Assembly: GCA_038212215.1 (NCBI GenBank)
Contig: JBBQUT010000010.1
Coordinates: 68,927 to 132,926 of the forward strand
Source: JALZAI01 sp038212215
Lineage (GTDB): Bacteria > Actinomycetota > Actinomycetes > Mycobacteriales > Jatrophihabitantaceae
Reading direction: 5' to 3'
DNA: 64,000 bases
This document shows positions 62,643-64,000 of this stretch, in pieces; the stretch's first letter is position 1, and each line of letters opens with the position of its first letter. The translations under genes were made by a program, and so were the position numbers. The notes beneath the pieces are model-generated. The model was not told where the DNA came from. It worked only from the letters and a program-made list of their open reading frames with translations, and made no database searches.

Positions 62643-63188
62643 TCAGCACGCCGAGAACTGGTATGCCTTGCCGTTGAGCACGACCTGGTGACGGAGGTGG
62701 ACGGAGGCTCGCCCGCTCTGCGTGATCGTCACCTCGGTGGTGTAGACGCGTCCAGCAAGGTGGAGGTTGTGGACGTGTGCCGAGTTCACGGTGTACCCGG
62801 GATCAGGTGTGGTGGTCTTGGCCTTCGGCACAAAGGTGACGCTCTTCGAGCGCGGCACGGTCTTCGCCCCAGGGGCGATGGCGTTGACGCAGCGCGCGAA
62901 ACCGACGTCGGCACGGTCTCCTGGGTACTGGGTCGCGATGACGGCCCGAACCCCCTCGTCGGGGTTGCGATGAAACGCATGGCTGACCCTGCGGTACATC
63001 GCGAAGATCAGTGCCACGTCGCCGGGTCGCACCTGGGCGCTGCCCGGTCGGGTAGTTGCGGGCGGGGTCGTCGGGGCGGCCGGAGTGCTGACCTGCGTCG
63101 TGGGCGACGTGCTCGCCCCGTTGGACGCGGACGTGCAGCCCGCCGCGAGAAACATCAATGCGAGCGCTGCAGCTATCAGCCTCGGCAC
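62643..63188 (-). CDS. Putative lipoprotein
   Basis: 181 residues. Signal LIAAALALMFLAAGCTS with lipobox LAAGC near residue 18, a Thr/Pro/Ala linker to about residue 50, then a folded domain with GDVALIFAMYRRVSHAF, VGFARCVNAIAPG and a terminal Cys (KAYQFSAC). Two cysteines in the folded part could form a disulfide. No family recognised. It is convergent with the glycosyltransferase. Confidence 0.7.
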   Translation of the reverse strand: MPRLIAAALALMFLAAGCTSASNGASTSPTTQVSTPAAPTTPPATTRPGSAQVRPGDVALIFAMYRRVSHAFHRNPDEGVRAVIATQYPGDRADVGFARCVNAIAPGAKTVPRSKSVTFVPKAKTTTPDPGYTVNSAHVHNLHLAGRVYTTEVTITQSGRASVHLRHQVVLNGKAYQFSAC

Positions 63189-63787
63189 GCCGACTCCCTG
63201 CTGTTGCGGACATCTACGCGCGTCCGGCTTCGACTGGACTGACTTCCAGGCTAGCTCGCGCCCGTCAACGGGCTATCGTATGGCGCAGCCTTAGTACCGG
63301 CCGTTGGCATCGATCCTTCATGCGACCGACGAGTTCATAAACGATCCACCAACCCGTCGCTCCCCGGGTCGGTCGCCACTAGGTCGACCGCTGCCACCAC
63401 GTCAGCGGCGCTGGTTCGGTCTCGGTGATGATCCGCCTTCCCGGTAACCCGACCAGGTCCTTGAGCTCGTCCAGCTAGGTCATCCGATCGACCCACGACC
63501 GCGAGTTACGGGTCACGCAACCCGGAGAAAAGTGCGTGACGGCACGGGCGCAGGGCGCAGCGCCGGGTCGCGGAGAGCACGACGGTATCGCCGAGATCAA
63601 AGAACTCCTGCGCCGCGGTCCACACGGGCCTCGACTCGTTGCGCGGCGCGACCTTCGACGATCGTCGGCATGGCAAGGGTCTACACCACGACACAGAGTC
63701 AATGCGATCTCGAGAAGCTCTGTCGTAATCCGTAGCCCAGACGCGTCGATCACTCCTACTTCGAATACAACTTGGACTGACCTTTGG
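63189..63787. other. Intergenic stretch without a recognisable gene
   Basis: Short open pieces such as TELLEIALTLCRGVDP on the minus strand end quickly and show no family. Composition resembles decayed sequence. No tRNA or terminator found. Confidence 0.45.
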
Positions 63788-64000
63788 ATGGGGACGAGTG
63801 CTGTGGCAGCTGTGGACCGTGCCGTCGACGTGCTGCGTGGGCGCATCTTTGCGGGCGAGCGAGCGCCGACAAACCTGAGTCGCTCAGGCTATATGCGCGT
63901 CGTGGCTGTTAGGTTGACGCGGTCGCTCAGCATTCGAACACGAGCTTGGAGGGCCACGAATGCAACTCGGGCGATCGACGAGGTGGCGACCCGGCCGGAG
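63788..64000 (+). pseudogene. GntR-like N-terminal fragment (partial)
   Basis: From ATG 63788 the frame reads AAVDRAVDVLRGRIFAGERA, similar to the first helix of GntR regulators, but then loses resemblance (RSGYMRVVAVRLTRSL) and runs off the window end. No HTH is seen. Very weak evidence; a chance similarity is possible. Confidence 0.25.
63960..64000 (+). CDS. Possible start of a gene cut by the window end
   Basis: GGAGGG eight bases before an ATG at 63960 is a strong ribosome-binding site. Only 13 codons are inside the window, so nothing can be said of the product. Confidence 0.3.
   Translation, partial: MQLGRSTRWRPGR

Overview
The window is a 64 kb piece of a high-GC actinobacterial chromosome. 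Base composition, frequent GTG starts, a mycothiol-ligase-like protein (MshC family), two F420-type flavoenzymes, an ANTAR regulator, a CtaJ-like oxidase subunit, DUF5130 and a truncated haemoglobin of the GlbO type all point there. From memory, the order rpiB ... Rv2466c-like / pepN ... CtaJ / HNH nuclease / glbO / alpha-glucosidase / thioesterase / ettA / ssb mirrors the Mycobacterium tuberculosis Rv2465c-Rv2478c neighbourhood, with insertions between. PHA synthase and the overall gene content fit a soil actinomycete (Jatrophihabitans/Frankia-like lineages) better than a mycobacterium; that placement is inference.

Left part (1-16 kb). The end of a drug-type ABC exporter is followed by an esterase, a methyltransferase and, at 4.3-5.6 kb, a cluster of four adjacent decayed genes (alpha/beta hydrolase, TetR, NmrA-like, MarR). 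Then come tRNA-Gly, an MshC-like ligase, rpiB, ctaG, a TetR-DUF952 pair with a perfect palindromic operator, a glycosyltransferase, and a phaC / ParA / CYTH-CHAD group that could be a storage-granule module.

Middle (16-42 kb). A PhoX-type phosphatase and a vanadium-haloperoxidase-like protein are secreted. The conserved housekeeping block follows: DsbA-like protein, pepN, transglycosylase, DUF5130, CtaJ, amidase, HNH, MscS, FAD disulfide reductase, glbO, GH13 glucosidase, thioesterase, ettA and ssb. After an AraC-type regulator and tRNA-Arg lies an F420 nitroreductase/DUF427 divergent pair whose promoter carries the same palindrome as the TetR gene 27 kb away. A translationally coupled histidine-degradation operon (M20 amidohydrolase, hutF, hutI) closes this part.

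Right part (42-64 kb). PCD dehydratase, orn, tRNA-His, a GAF-ANTAR regulator behind a strong hairpin, an F420-dependent LLM oxidoreductase with a frameshift near its start, an NhaA-thioredoxin fusion, a cation diffusion facilitator and tRNA-Lys lead into a decayed integrated element (about 48.0-53.2 kb). The element holds a multiply frameshifted tyrosine integrase, a truncated phage/plasmid ATPase, a frameshifted protein with a duplicated HTH unit and other fragments. Beyond it is a two-component plus ABC-exporter locus: sensor kinase, lipoprotein, two ATPases, FtsX-type permease and response regulator, with the remnant of a second kinase beside the regulator. A membrane glycosyltransferase and a lipoprotein follow, and the last 0.8 kb holds little beyond a possible GntR fragment.
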